From Actinomycetota bacterium (lineage in GTDB: Bacteria; Actinomycetota; Actinomycetes; Mycobacteriales; Mycobacteriaceae), in contig JAFDWN010000001.1 of NCBI GenBank assembly GCA_018268465.1, forward strand, positions 1-64,000: a stretch of 64,000 bases of DNA, written 5' to 3'. Position 1 is the stretch's first letter; the number at the start of each line of letters is the position of its first letter. The position numbers and the translations under genes were made by a program. Of this stretch, positions 38,201-50,211 are shown in pieces. The notes below the pieces were generated by a model, which searched no databases, was not told the origin of the DNA, and saw only the letters and a program-made list of their open reading frames with translations.

Positions 38201-39726
38201 GAGTCACTTCCGGTCAGCAGGTCGTCGTAGTCGGTCAGCGAGGGTGCGGGCCGGTCGTAGCGGGCCAGGGCGCCGGTCGCGGCGATCGGCGCCTGCGGGG
38301 TGATGTCGCGGCGGGCGTCGATGATCACCGCCTCGGGATCCAGACATCCCGAAGCCACGGCGCGGTCCATCGCGGTGATCAGCGCGGCGGCCGGCAGGCT
38401 GCGGTGCGCCAACAGGACGGTGATCAGGGCGCGGGTGCCCTGGGCGTCGCCACGGGCGGTTCGGGTGGCATCCCAGTAGGACTGATGGCTGGTAGTGAAC
38501 ACGCCACGGGTCTTGGCCTGTGCCAGGGCGGTCGCCCCGGGCAGGGCGCCGGGCTTTTTGGCCAGGACTTCCAGATAGTGATCCAGGCACAAGACCTCGA
38601 CGTAGCGACCGGCGGCGCGTTCGTGGCGGGCCACCAGTCGGGGCCCGTCGTAGATCTCGACGGTCCGGGCGGCCAGACGCACCGGCAGACGCCGGCCGGC
38701 GTAGCGGGCCGGCACCGAGTAGAAGCATTGCCGCACAGATACTCTGGCCCGATTATCGACCCGCGCATGCAGCAGCATCGCGCAGTCGAACCCCTCAGCC
38801 GGCAACCCCATCAACGCGTCGGCTTCGGCGGTGAACGCCACCCCGACGGTGATCGGGCGCCCGGTGATGACCCGGTCGTCGTCGAGTCGGTCGGCGACCG
38901 CGATCACCTCGTTGAGTTCCGCCAGCGAGGCGACCGTGGGGACCGGGACGAGGTGACGGCGCCGGAAGCGGCCGATCTCACCCTCCACGCCGCCCTTCTC
39001 ATGGGCCCCGTCGACCCCGGGGCGGCAGAAGAACGAGTCGAACCCGTAGTGGCTGCGCAGCGCGGTGAACCGTTCGGACTCCGTGCGGTCACGGCCCTTG
39101 AGGACCCGGATGACGGCGGGTTTGAGGTTGTCGTAACGGATCCGGGCCGGCGCCCCACCGAAATACTCCAACGCCAGGACGTGACCCTCCAGGAACGCCT
39201 CCTGGGCCTGGGTGGCGAACGCGACGTGAAATGCTTTGCCCGAGTGCGACAGTCGCATCACGAACATCCAGCACTTCACCACCAACCCGGCGATGGTGGC
39301 GTAGAACTCACCGAAGTCGACCTCGGCTTCGGCGCCGGCCTCATGGGACTGCGGGACCGACACCTCCTGGTGGTCGAGCCCCAACTCGACCCGGCGACGC
39401 GCGACGTACCGCGACACCGTCACCTCCGCGCACACAGCCCCATGCTCGGCGACCAGACGCTGCCAGATCCGCCGAGCGGTGTGGCGCTGCTTGCACGGTG
39501 CCTGCCTATCGGCGATCAGCCAGGCGTCGATCACCGACACCCACTCATCGATCGCCGGCCGCGGCCGCGCCGGATACACCTTGCGCGGCGGCGGTACCGC
39601 ATCAGCCAATGCCTGGCGCACCGTCCGACGATGGGTGCCATGACGATCCGCCAACTCACGGATAGATAAGCCCTCGCGCCGCCGGTCCCTCCTGATCATC
39701 TCGAACAGTTCCACGCGTGACCGCAT
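38197..39726 (-). CDS. istA: IS21 transposase IstA
   Basis: A 509-residue DDE transposase. The N-terminal helix-turn-helix is in LSIRELADRHGTHRRTVRQA; the integrase core shows Asp in EAEVDFGEFY, Asp in RIRYDNLKPAV and Glu in HEKGGVEGEIGRF. ATG 39726 (MRSRVELFEMI) is the usual family start; the frame is open a little further upstream. It appears intact, so the element may still be mobile. Confidence 0.93.
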   Translation of the reverse strand: MRSRVELFEMIRRDRRREGLSIRELADRHGTHRRTVRQALADAVPPPRKVYPARPRPAIDEWVSVIDAWLIADRQAPCKQRHTARRIWQRLVAEHGAVCAEVTVSRYVARRRVELGLDHQEVSVPQSHEAGAEAEVDFGEFYATIAGLVVKCWMFVMRLSHSGKAFHVAFATQAQEAFLEGHVLALEYFGGAPARIRYDNLKPAVIRVLKGRDRTESERFTALRSHYGFDSFFCRPGVDGAHEKGGVEGEIGRFRRRHLVPVPTVASLAELNEVIAVADRLDDDRVITGRPITVGVAFTAEADALMGLPAEGFDCAMLLHARVDNRARVSVRQCFYSVPARYAGRRLPVRLAARTVEIYDGPRLVARHERAAGRYVEVLCLDHYLEVLAKKPGALPGATALAQAKTRGVFTTSHQSYWDATRTARGDAQGTRALITVLLAHRSLPAAALITAMDRAVASGCLDPEAVIIDARRDITPQAPIAATGALARYDRPAPSLTDYDDLLTGSDS

Positions 39727-39918
39727 CCTGACCGACCTCCCTGACGACCGCCAACGACGACGGCGCAACAAGAAAGATCTGAACGAGGGTGGGGCCAAAA
39801 TTCGTGACGACACACCGCCCCACCCGGCCGGAAACGCTCACCCACCCACCGGGGCCAAAATTGGTGAAGAACACCGACCAAAGTGGGACCAAGTCAGGTG
39901 ACCACACCCAGGTGGTAG

Positions 39919-42225
<2,307 letters not shown>

Positions 42226-42261
42226 CCGCACACCAATTACTGAGTTATGCCAGGAGTCCTG

Positions 42262-42381
42262 GCTCTGCGGCCGTCTTTGGTGTCGGCCCGGACACCGCCG
42301 CGACCCTGCTGGCCGCGATCGGCGACAACCCCGACCGCATCCGCACCGAGGGCGCGTTCGACAAACTCTGCGGCGTGGCAC
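42262..42381 (+). pseudogene. IS110-family transposase fragment
   Basis: About 40 codons reading GVGPDTAATLLAAIGDN, then RIRTEGAFDKLCGVAP, match the C-terminal Transposase_20 region of IS110 elements. The homology stops abruptly at CGVAPC, within a few bases of the 3' end of the 1497-residue gene on the other strand. The beginning and end of the transposase are absent, so this is a remnant marking a junction of the acquired cassette. Confidence 0.75.
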
Positions 42382-42386
42382 CCTGC

Positions 42387-45300
42387 CTATTCCAAGGGCC
42401 CGTTGATTCGGTCTCCAACACGGAGATCGTGGATGTGTACCGCGCAGCCCTGGGTTGTGGTTTTGTCTCTGACAGCGGTTGCAACCGCGCGGAGGTTCAG
42501 TCCGAGCCCAGGCGTAAGGCCGTACAGTCCGACTCGGTGAGTTCTGCCGTCTCCCACGCGGTTTATGGATGCACCCTCGTCGCGGATCCTGAGCTTCGTC
42601 GTCGGCGCTCCCGGGGCTGATTCCGACCAGGAGTCACCCAGCGGTGTACCCCATAGGAAGTTGTTGCGCCCGCTGTGCTCGACAAATTTCACGTCGGTTG
42701 GTCCAGTGATCTCGAGCAGCAACGACAAGTCAACGAATTGCACGCCCAAGAACTGTTCCCGTACACAAATGTCCACGACTAGCTCGGCGCTTCCGTTCGG
42801 AACCCATGGAAAGTCGTCTTGCTCAGCGAATGGGCGCAGTTCGATATTCGCCAGAAACAGGATTTCCGCTTGGCAGTCGGGATCCTCTTTCGCATAGCCC
42901 GCCGGGGTTGACCCCGGCCGAACTCCCAACATCTCGAGTAGCTCGGCGGTTGCGCGCTCCATATCTGGTCCGAAGGCGTCGGGGTCGGCCTTCGCGAGGC
43001 TGTCGTAGATGCGAATCCGATCGCGCATTGCCTCGGCGGCTTCCGCTGACCAGCCAGCCGTGGCGTGCGTACGCGCGAACTCCTCCAGAGCGTTGGCGCG
43101 GTCGATCCATGGTGTGGGGCAGGCCTTTTTGTCGACGTCATACATCGGCCCCGTCGGGATTCGGTAATCAAGTTTCGTCGGGACGCTGCAGCCCGGTTGC
43201 ACAATGTGAATGAGCCCGTCATGGCCTCCCGGTGTGGTCATGAAGTCGCCAGAAACCAGCGGCAGATTCGCGAAGTCGACGATCGGATCAGCGCTATCGA
43301 CAACACGCGCCTGGAATCTCTGCTCCGTGAACGTGAACCACACGTCAAACCTGCGATCGTCTGGGCCACGGAACGTGTAGTGGCCCCCATATTCGAGCCT
43401 CGCCGGAAGTCCCCCGTTTAGCGCGAGCACCTCCCGCCGGAAGCTATCGAAACTGGTGAATCCGATTGCGTTCATCTCTTTCTTTTCAGCGACGTACACG
43501 AAGCCGACGGTGTCGAGCCCCGCAACGAGTAGCTCGGGGTCAGATGGCGGTGTTCGGTAGGCGGCCAGATAGAAGCCCACCTCGGAGTGGTCGCCCCAAA
43601 TCCATGGGCCCACCGGCCCAAAAATCCCGTCTCGGGACACCCTGAAGTCGAGGTTGTCGTCCGCCTCGCCCTTCCAGGCGAGGCACAGCAGACTGTCGTT
43701 CCACGACCCGATTGCCGGCGGCTCCTCGCTGAAGTCGCCGAGCGTGACCTTCGCCTCAAGCCCTTCAATCGCGTGACTGCCGGCAGTGTTACCCACAAGA
43801 ACCACGCGCGCGACGCTGAATTGCTCGTTACCCGAACCCTTCCAGGCCATGAATAGCCTCCCGCCGTGCGACGCAAGACTTGGTCCGTGGCTGCTCGTCT
43901 CACCGAATATCCGCTTCCCGCCGAAGCCGCTGCCATCGACCGAGAAGCACAGATTGAGTTCGTCGTTGCCGGACCCTTTCCAGGCGAGGTACAACCGGCC
44001 GCCGTGCGACGCGAGCGCGGGAGCCGCCTCGCTCGTCTCATCGAGTTCCGTTATGCCGTCGAGGCCGTCGATCCCGAACTCGCCCACCTTCACCCTCGCC
44101 ACATTCAACTGTTCCTCGAGCCCGGTCCAGGCGAGATAGAGCCGACCGGCATGCGCCGCGAGTGCCGGTGCATACTCGCTTTCTTCTGCGAGTATCGCTT
44201 TGCCGCCGAAACTTTGGCCGTCGTCTCGGGAAAAGGCGATATTCAGTTGGTCGTTGCCGGATCCTTTCCAGGCGAGGAACAGCCTGTCGCCGATCGACGC
44301 GAGGGCGGGTGAAGTGTCGCTGGATTCAGCAACGAGAACCTTGTGTTCGACACCTTCGACCCCGTCGATGTCCAAAGCTCTCGTGCATTGAACCTTCGCC
44401 ACGTTCAGATTGTCGTCCGAATCGATCCACGCAGTGAAAAGTCGCCCTCTATGGAGGGCCAGTGCGGGCGCCGCCGGTGTCGACTCCTCCTCCACCGTCT
44501 TGTGTTCTGCTGGACGCATGTTGGCCCCGGCTGCGAATCCCCTTGCCACGCCGAGGTTTACATCTGTCGTTTGGAACGTCTCAGGATCGTCCAGGCCGTT
44601 GCGGTACGGGTCAAGCCGAGGATCGGGATAGGGCTCAAAGCGAAGGAGATCGTAGAACTGCGTCGTGTCCAGCCGGGTCGGAATCACCGTCGTGGCTTGT
44701 GCACGTGAGGTTTGTTCCCACGCCCGCTTTCCGCCGATCCCGACTGCATCGCTGCCGTAGCCGCTGTTCAAGAAGGAACCGCCGGCTGCGATCAGAAACG
44801 ATGGTGAGTGATGGTAGATCTCGAGACCACCCTCCGCATCCTCGTCCGCATACGGGAGTTGCGGCCTGATCCCGTGGTAGAAGCGATGCAGCGTTCCTTG
44901 GTGATGCCGATGCAGGTCGATCGCAGCACTGTTTTGCATCATCGTCATTGCGAGCATGTAGGCGGCCGGCAGCGGCCGGTAGTCGGCGAGGCCGCTGATG
45001 ACGGCGTTGTACGTGAGAGCGGGTGGGAAAAACGTCGGCTTACCGTCGGTGTCAAGCGGTCCGGTGTAGGCGAGGAACAGCCCCGCCATCTGTTCGCCTC
45101 TATCGAAGTAGAGATCGTTGAACCAGTTGTCCTGGTGGTTGATGGTGTGCTGAATCCGTCGAAACGGGGGAACCCGGCGTCCACGGTTGCTCGACAGTGC
45201 GAATTTCGTCATCGTGTAATCCAGCAGGATCCGGGCCGCAGTCCTGATTTTCTGATCACGAGCAAATTCATGCAAGTTGAGTAGCGCATGTATGGACAGC

Positions 45301-46880
45301 CGTGCATACGGGCGTGCATTGAACTCGAGAAAGTCGTGTTTGGCGATCACCTGCAGATAGCGAAGGATCCAATCAACCAACCCGCTACCGTCTCTGTTGA
45401 ACTCCGGGTATAGGTTCGGATGATCTTGGAGGAGTTGGTTGATCAGATACCGACTGCTCTCGATCATCAGAAGGTGGTTTTCTGTCTCAGGGTAGGCAGC
45501 GAGACCCCAAGCGGCCGAAAGCCATTCAATGCGGGACACGTCGTCGCCCGGCAGCGGTGGCGGATGGGGCCCGGTGATTGGTCGGCCACGAAAGACGCCA
45601 TCGGGCCCGGAATGCGGTTGCGCACGGGCCCAAAGGATCAGTGCGACAAGTTTTCCGAAATCGTCATCGCTCAGTAGGTGACGATAACGGTAGGCAATGG
45701 TCACCAGACCCTTCAAAGCCATGTCGTAGTCTTTACCCGTGCCGACAAGGCCGAGGTTCTTGGGAACGAGCGACGTCAGTATCTTGGGAGCAAGCTCCTT
45801 ACTAGTCTGATGGCCGTAGAGCGCAAAGTTGGGATCGCTTGCCGCAGCATGAAAATGAGCAATCAACGCAATTGTGGTGTCTTCTCCAGCCTCGGTTCCC
45901 TCGAAGTCTTCCAACGGGTGGGTAAGTGCATAGAACTTCGCGACGCCGTCGGCTCTGACCGCATGGCTTGCATACGCCAGCCCCGGCGATCCGGTAACGG
46001 CCGCCGGTCTGAGAAATTCGGCTGGGGCCAGCGGCAGCATGAACATGAATCCGGCAGCGGCATGCGCGCCTCCTGCTGGGCAGATTCCCTTGTCGGCGTT
46101 GGCATCGGAGAACATGCAAAAGCACTTCTGGCAAAAGCGCCACTGATCCTGCCCCGCATCTGTCGGCGGAACATCATGCGGAAGCACGAACACAAAGCCG
46201 GCAGCCGTGTGTCCGCCTCCGGCCCGGCATACTCCCTTGCCGTCGAAGCCGTCGAAAAACATGCAGAAGCATTTTTGACAAAACCGCCATAGGTCCTGTG
46301 CCGAACTGGTCGGCGGAACATCATGCGGAAGCATGAACGTGACCGTTCCGATGTGTCCGTCTCCCGCTGGGCACTGTCCTTTGTCACCGAGTCCGTCGAA
46401 GAACAGCGAGAGGCATTTGCCGCAGTGCCTCCACTGATCCTGCAGCGGCACAACCAGCGGTAGTTTGAACATGAATCCGGCGGCCCAATGGCTCCCTCCT
46501 GCTGGGCAGACTCCTTTTTCGGTGTGGCCGTCGAAGAACATGCAAAAGCACTTCTGACAAAAGCGCCACTGATCCTGCCCGGGACTGGTCAGCGGAACAT
46601 CATGCGGAAGCACAAATATGAAACCTGCGGCTGAGTGCCCGTCGCCAGCCCGGCATACCCCTTTATTGCCGAAGCCGTCGAAAAACATGCAAAAGCATTT
46701 CTGGCAAAACCGCCACAGATCCTGCGCCGAATCTGCTGGCGGAACATCGTGCGGAAGCACGAACGTGTAAGCAGACGCTAGGTGCCGGCCACCAGACGGG
46801 CAGATTCCTTTATCGTCGAATCCGTCGAACACAAGGGCGTAGCACTTGTGGCAGTATCTCCACTGGTCCTGTCTTGGCAT
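42387..46880 (-). CDS. 1497-residue multidomain protein with Cys-rich and propeller-like repeats
   Basis: Residues 1-290 are six tandem repeats of about 48 residues, each with W-R-x-C-x-K-C, a Phe-Phe-Asp-Gly segment, K-G-x-C and a Gly-His, so likely small zinc-binding modules. Residues about 300-790 form an unrecognised mostly helical region. About 800-1095 hold five to six repeats of the type PALASHGGRLYLAWKGSGND, suggesting a beta-propeller with lectin- or sialidase-like blades. The last 170 residues (from about 1327) repeat in the neighbouring 1059-residue protein. No signal peptide or membrane anchor is seen. An AAGAGG site precedes ATG 46880. Function unknown; a secreted or toxin-like carbohydrate-binding role is an inference from the domain mix. 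Confidence 0.75.
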   Translation of the reverse strand: MPRQDQWRYCHKCYALVFDGFDDKGICPSGGRHLASAYTFVLPHDVPPADSAQDLWRFCQKCFCMFFDGFGNKGVCRAGDGHSAAGFIFVLPHDVPLTSPGQDQWRFCQKCFCMFFDGHTEKGVCPAGGSHWAAGFMFKLPLVVPLQDQWRHCGKCLSLFFDGLGDKGQCPAGDGHIGTVTFMLPHDVPPTSSAQDLWRFCQKCFCMFFDGFDGKGVCRAGGGHTAAGFVFVLPHDVPPTDAGQDQWRFCQKCFCMFSDANADKGICPAGGAHAAAGFMFMLPLAPAEFLRPAAVTGSPGLAYASHAVRADGVAKFYALTHPLEDFEGTEAGEDTTIALIAHFHAAASDPNFALYGHQTSKELAPKILTSLVPKNLGLVGTGKDYDMALKGLVTIAYRYRHLLSDDDFGKLVALILWARAQPHSGPDGVFRGRPITGPHPPPLPGDDVSRIEWLSAAWGLAAYPETENHLLMIESSRYLINQLLQDHPNLYPEFNRDGSGLVDWILRYLQVIAKHDFLEFNARPYARLSIHALLNLHEFARDQKIRTAARILLDYTMTKFALSSNRGRRVPPFRRIQHTINHQDNWFNDLYFDRGEQMAGLFLAYTGPLDTDGKPTFFPPALTYNAVISGLADYRPLPAAYMLAMTMMQNSAAIDLHRHHQGTLHRFYHGIRPQLPYADEDAEGGLEIYHHSPSFLIAAGGSFLNSGYGSDAVGIGGKRAWEQTSRAQATTVIPTRLDTTQFYDLLRFEPYPDPRLDPYRNGLDDPETFQTTDVNLGVARGFAAGANMRPAEHKTVEEESTPAAPALALHRGRLFTAWIDSDDNLNVAKVQCTRALDIDGVEGVEHKVLVAESSDTSPALASIGDRLFLAWKGSGNDQLNIAFSRDDGQSFGGKAILAEESEYAPALAAHAGRLYLAWTGLEEQLNVARVKVGEFGIDGLDGITELDETSEAAPALASHGGRLYLAWKGSGNDELNLCFSVDGSGFGGKRIFGETSSHGPSLASHGGRLFMAWKGSGNEQFSVARVVLVGNTAGSHAIEGLEAKVTLGDFSEEPPAIGSWNDSLLCLAWKGEADDNLDFRVSRDGIFGPVGPWIWGDHSEVGFYLAAYRTPPSDPELLVAGLDTVGFVYVAEKKEMNAIGFTSFDSFRREVLALNGGLPARLEYGGHYTFRGPDDRRFDVWFTFTEQRFQARVVDSADPIVDFANLPLVSGDFMTTPGGHDGLIHIVQPGCSVPTKLDYRIPTGPMYDVDKKACPTPWIDRANALEEFARTHATAGWSAEAAEAMRDRIRIYDSLAKADPDAFGPDMERATAELLEMLGVRPGSTPAGYAKEDPDCQAEILFLANIELRPFAEQDDFPWVPNGSAELVVDICVREQFLGVQFVDLSLLLEITGPTDVKFVEHSGRNNFLWGTPLGDSWSESAPGAPTTKLRIRDEGASINRVGDGRTHRVGLYGLTPGLGLNLRAVATAVRDKTTTQGCAVHIHDLRVGDRINGPLE

Positions 46881-47006
46881 GACGGCGGCCTCTTGGGTTA
46901 GATGCGATGCTCAATGTTTAATTGAAGCCAGCAAAGCTGTTGTGACTCATGGCTTTGTCGAAACGAGACATGTCCAGATCCAAATACTGTTTGAGTGGTC
47001 ATGTGA

Positions 47007-50000
47007 CTATTCCATGGGTCCGTCGATTCGGTCTCCTACGTGCAGATTCTGGATCTGTAGCACGCAGCTTGAGGTTGAGATGTTGTCCTTGCAAGCGGTT
47101 GCGACCGCGCGCATGTTCACCGCGAATCCACGCGAAAGTCCGCGCAATCCGACTCGATGAGTTCGGCCGTCCCCCGAGCGGTTGACCGACGCAACTTCGT
47201 CACGGATTCTTAGTCGTGTTGTTGGTGATGCGGGATCCGGTTCTAACCATGCCTCATCACTGGGTATGCCCCACAGAGAATTATCGCGGCCGCTGTGTTC
47301 GACGAACTGCACGCCGGTCGGCGACGTGATCTCAAGAATCAACGACAGATCGGTGAACTCGACGCCCAGGAATTCTTCTCGCACGAAGGTGTCGACGATC
47401 AGCTCGGCACTTGCCTGCGGATAGTACGGAAAGTCATCCTGCTCAACGAATGGGCGGAGTTCGACGTTTCCAAGAAAGAGGATCTCGGCATGGCATCCGG
47501 GTTCTTCCTTTACGTATCCGTACTGTGTCGAAGCGGAGTCAAAAAGGGTCTGTATCGTCTGCTGCGGCACCTCCGCCTCGGTCAGGATCTGGCGCAGGAT
47601 CGTGGCTGCCGGGGGGTGTTGTGCGGCGACAATCGCGAGCCTGCGAAAATCTTGTTGATCCGAGATGTTGGTGAGCTGGAACTCGCGCAGTACAGGGTCC
47701 GCAGCAATCAGTTCGCGATCGAGTCCAAGCCAGCCCGGCTCGGGGCTAGGCAACGGACTCTCGAGCGATTTGGCGTAGCGCCTCGCAAGGTCGCGGAAAA
47801 GGCCGGCTTCCCGCTTCTGTTCCGCGGCCTCCTCGTCGAGGAAGGATTGCGGCACGAATGTCAGCTGCCCGGTAATGGGAACACGCTCCACCGTGTGAAG
47901 CACGGCCCTGCTGTTGAGCGTCTCTTCGATCACGACGTAAACGATGTAGTTGCGATCTTCTGCGGGCCGGTTGTTCTTGAGGGAGACCGTGAGTCTGTCG
48001 GCCTTCCAATGCAGGGCGTAATCTAGCTGAACCTCCTTCTGCTGCACGGATCGGCGCTGTGCGCCTGCGGGCTCCCCGCCCTCCTCCCAGCCGACTACGT
48101 CCGAGAATTGTGTTTGGTCACGAACCGCGTCGTACCACTCGGCTGCTTCGCTGAAAGGTATGCGCGGAGGTGATACTCCTCCCCCTCTCGTCGGCAGCGC
48201 AGGCGGAGAAACCTCATCCGGCGCCGCCTCCCAACCTGCCGCCCGCAGGGACGCTTTGCTGATCGTATCGCCGGGAAGGATTTCGACACCGGCCAGCGGC
48301 TTCACGCTCGGCGACTTCACGGGCACCCACCAATCAAACGTGCTCGCCTGGAGCACCGCGGTACCGTTTGTCTCCCGTGTCTCGGGAATGGAGGTGGCAC
48401 CCAGTTCGGTGGAGCCCTCAATGGGAATTTGGAAGGAATCGAGCTCTTTCGCCGTGGTGGTGACGAGCTTTTTGAAGCCAGGATCATCAGGATCGTCCGT
48501 GTACCCAACCTGATAGTAATTGCGGTAATCCTCCCCGGAACTCCACGGGGGCGAAAATCGCAATGTGCGCAGGAAAACTCGGTAACGCAGTTGGATATCG
48601 CGATTGAGTGGCTGCGTCGTAAAGGAGGCGGTTGCCCTGTACTGCAGTTGCTGTCGTTCCGCCGGAGAGGTAATCACGTCTAGAAGAATGAATGGCTCGC
48701 TTTTCACCTTCACTGGTACAGACGCGCCCGGTTTCCGCCGCAGCCAGGCCCACGAGTGAACGGTCTGGCTGCGATCGGGGTCGGTGGCTTCGTTCCGCAC
48801 TGTTGCAATGAGGTGAACCAGGCTGACGTAACCGCTGCTGTAGAGCAGGTCGACATAGTCCTGTTCTGCCTGGGCATTCGCGGCCGCAGCGCACTCCTCC
48901 GGGTTTGTGATTCGGTAACGTCGTACCAGGCGGTTGAGCGGAACGCCTTCCGTGTAGCGTTCGAGTCGCGCGGGCGGGACCCATCGAACATTGAGCAGTC
49001 CTTGCTTGGCGAACTGAGGTTCGAGAGTTTGGACTGTGCTGGCGTAGAACCCGGGCCTAAAATAGGCGTCATTGTGACTACGAAGGTCCATTGCGCCCAC
49101 CGTAAATCTTGTGCAGTTGAGCCCAATTACCGGATCGAAGCCTGGAATATCGACAACCTCTTCCGGTCCCAGTCCCCACGCAAGTCCTCCCGTTCCGCCC
49201 TGGAAGTCCCATGCGGTGTAGACGGTGCGAGCCAATCCCTCGGTTCGCATTTTTGTCGCCAACTCTTCCAGCGGCGAAACAAAATCCCTCAAATCCGTAC
49301 GATACTCGCCCGTGGAACGAAATTCCGGCGAGTACGCGCGGAGGGCGGTAAGAAAGCCGGTCACACCAAAGAACGCCTGTGGAAGCATCACGGGATGATA
49401 GAACACGGATTCGTCCTGCTGGGGCATGAGCGCGCGTTGTGGTGGGCCCGATGGTGGAAACGTAAAAAGTCGGCCGGGGATCCACGGCCAAACCGCGCTA
49501 AACTCTTTGCGGTCGAAGGTCGCTAAATAGGTGGTCCAATCGAGTAGGCTGCTCACCGACGAATAAGTCTCGGTGTCTTTCAGCAGCTCTCCCACCCGCT
49601 GGCGACGCTGCCTCAGCGCGGCTTCATCTGGCGGGCTATTATCAAGCTCCTTTTTGTAATCCGTCACCGCGGCCAGCACAGCCTTGATCTTGCTGCGCCG
49701 GTCTGTACGGAATTCCTGGCTAATCAGAATCTCGAGCGCTTTGATCTGTCGTCTCAACTCCTCGAAGCGAGCCTCGATCAGCACTTCAAGAGGACTCGGC
49801 CCTTTGAATACTCCTAGTAGCGTAGTCAAGAAGCCGATGACAGCGCCGACGATGGGAACCACGCTTCCAATGACGCTAGCGACCTTACCCACGCCTTGCA
49901 GAACGTTGATTAGGTTGTTCTTGTCATCAGCCGTCATGCCGATGCCGTCCAGGATGTCGTCGAATTTCTTGCGACTGTCTGGGTCCTCTGGATCCGGCAA

Positions 50001-50186
50001 CGCCTTGGCCATTCCCTTGAACGCCGACGCCAGCGCATCGAGATTGACTGGCAAGCCGCCGGGCACGGGATACACAGGTTTACCCAGTTCCGGCCCGCGT
50101 GTCAGCATGCCCCTGCTGTCCATGTAGAGACCGCCGCCCAAATACACGCTGAACTCTGGTAATTCGGGCAATTCGGGCTGAGTCAT
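47007..50186 (-). CDS. 1059-residue protein with hydrophobic helical domain, toxin-like
   Basis: The N-terminal 130 residues include a hydrophobic Gly/Val-rich stretch at about 99-128 (SVIGSVVPIVGAVIGFLTTL), flanked by amphipathic helices such as LIEARFEELRRQIKALEI. This resembles the helical N-terminal domains of pore-forming insecticidal toxins, but I do not claim homology. The middle 600 residues are beta-rich and unrecognised. The C-terminal 170 residues (from about 888: EILFLGNVELRPFVEQDDF) are closely related to the end of the 1497-residue protein. ATG 50186 has a GGAGA site. GC is lower than in the core genome, pointing to transfer. Confidence 0.72.
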   Translation of the reverse strand: MTQPELPELPEFSVYLGGGLYMDSRGMLTRGPELGKPVYPVPGGLPVNLDALASAFKGMAKALPDPEDPDSRKKFDDILDGIGMTADDKNNLINVLQGVGKVASVIGSVVPIVGAVIGFLTTLLGVFKGPSPLEVLIEARFEELRRQIKALEILISQEFRTDRRSKIKAVLAAVTDYKKELDNSPPDEAALRQRRQRVGELLKDTETYSSVSSLLDWTTYLATFDRKEFSAVWPWIPGRLFTFPPSGPPQRALMPQQDESVFYHPVMLPQAFFGVTGFLTALRAYSPEFRSTGEYRTDLRDFVSPLEELATKMRTEGLARTVYTAWDFQGGTGGLAWGLGPEEVVDIPGFDPVIGLNCTRFTVGAMDLRSHNDAYFRPGFYASTVQTLEPQFAKQGLLNVRWVPPARLERYTEGVPLNRLVRRYRITNPEECAAAANAQAEQDYVDLLYSSGYVSLVHLIATVRNEATDPDRSQTVHSWAWLRRKPGASVPVKVKSEPFILLDVITSPAERQQLQYRATASFTTQPLNRDIQLRYRVFLRTLRFSPPWSSGEDYRNYYQVGYTDDPDDPGFKKLVTTTAKELDSFQIPIEGSTELGATSIPETRETNGTAVLQASTFDWWVPVKSPSVKPLAGVEILPGDTISKASLRAAGWEAAPDEVSPPALPTRGGGVSPPRIPFSEAAEWYDAVRDQTQFSDVVGWEEGGEPAGAQRRSVQQKEVQLDYALHWKADRLTVSLKNNRPAEDRNYIVYVVIEETLNSRAVLHTVERVPITGQLTFVPQSFLDEEAAEQKREAGLFRDLARRYAKSLESPLPSPEPGWLGLDRELIAADPVLREFQLTNISDQQDFRRLAIVAAQHPPAATILRQILTEAEVPQQTIQTLFDSASTQYGYVKEEPGCHAEILFLGNVELRPFVEQDDFPYYPQASAELIVDTFVREEFLGVEFTDLSLILEITSPTGVQFVEHSGRDNSLWGIPSDEAWLEPDPASPTTRLRIRDEVASVNRSGDGRTHRVGLRGLSRGFAVNMRAVATACKDNISTSSCVLQIQNLHVGDRIDGPME

Positions 50187-50211
50187 AGTCGTCTCCGTTG
50201 GGGCTGTGCGC

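Larger units (their letters stand above)
37362..39896 (-). mobile_element. IS21-family insertion sequence
   Basis: About 2.5 kb with istA and istB on the minus strand. The left end TGATGTGGCCCCA (37362-37374) and the right end (complement TGACTTGGTCCCA, 39884-39896) form an imperfect inverted repeat, 10 of 13 matching. Inner transposase sites with the shared core GCCAAAATT occur once at the left (complement, about 37386-37394) and twice at the right (39794-39802 and 39854-39862), the multiple-site end structure typical of IS21. I could not find a convincing target duplication, so the flanks may have been rearranged. Confidence 0.8.
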
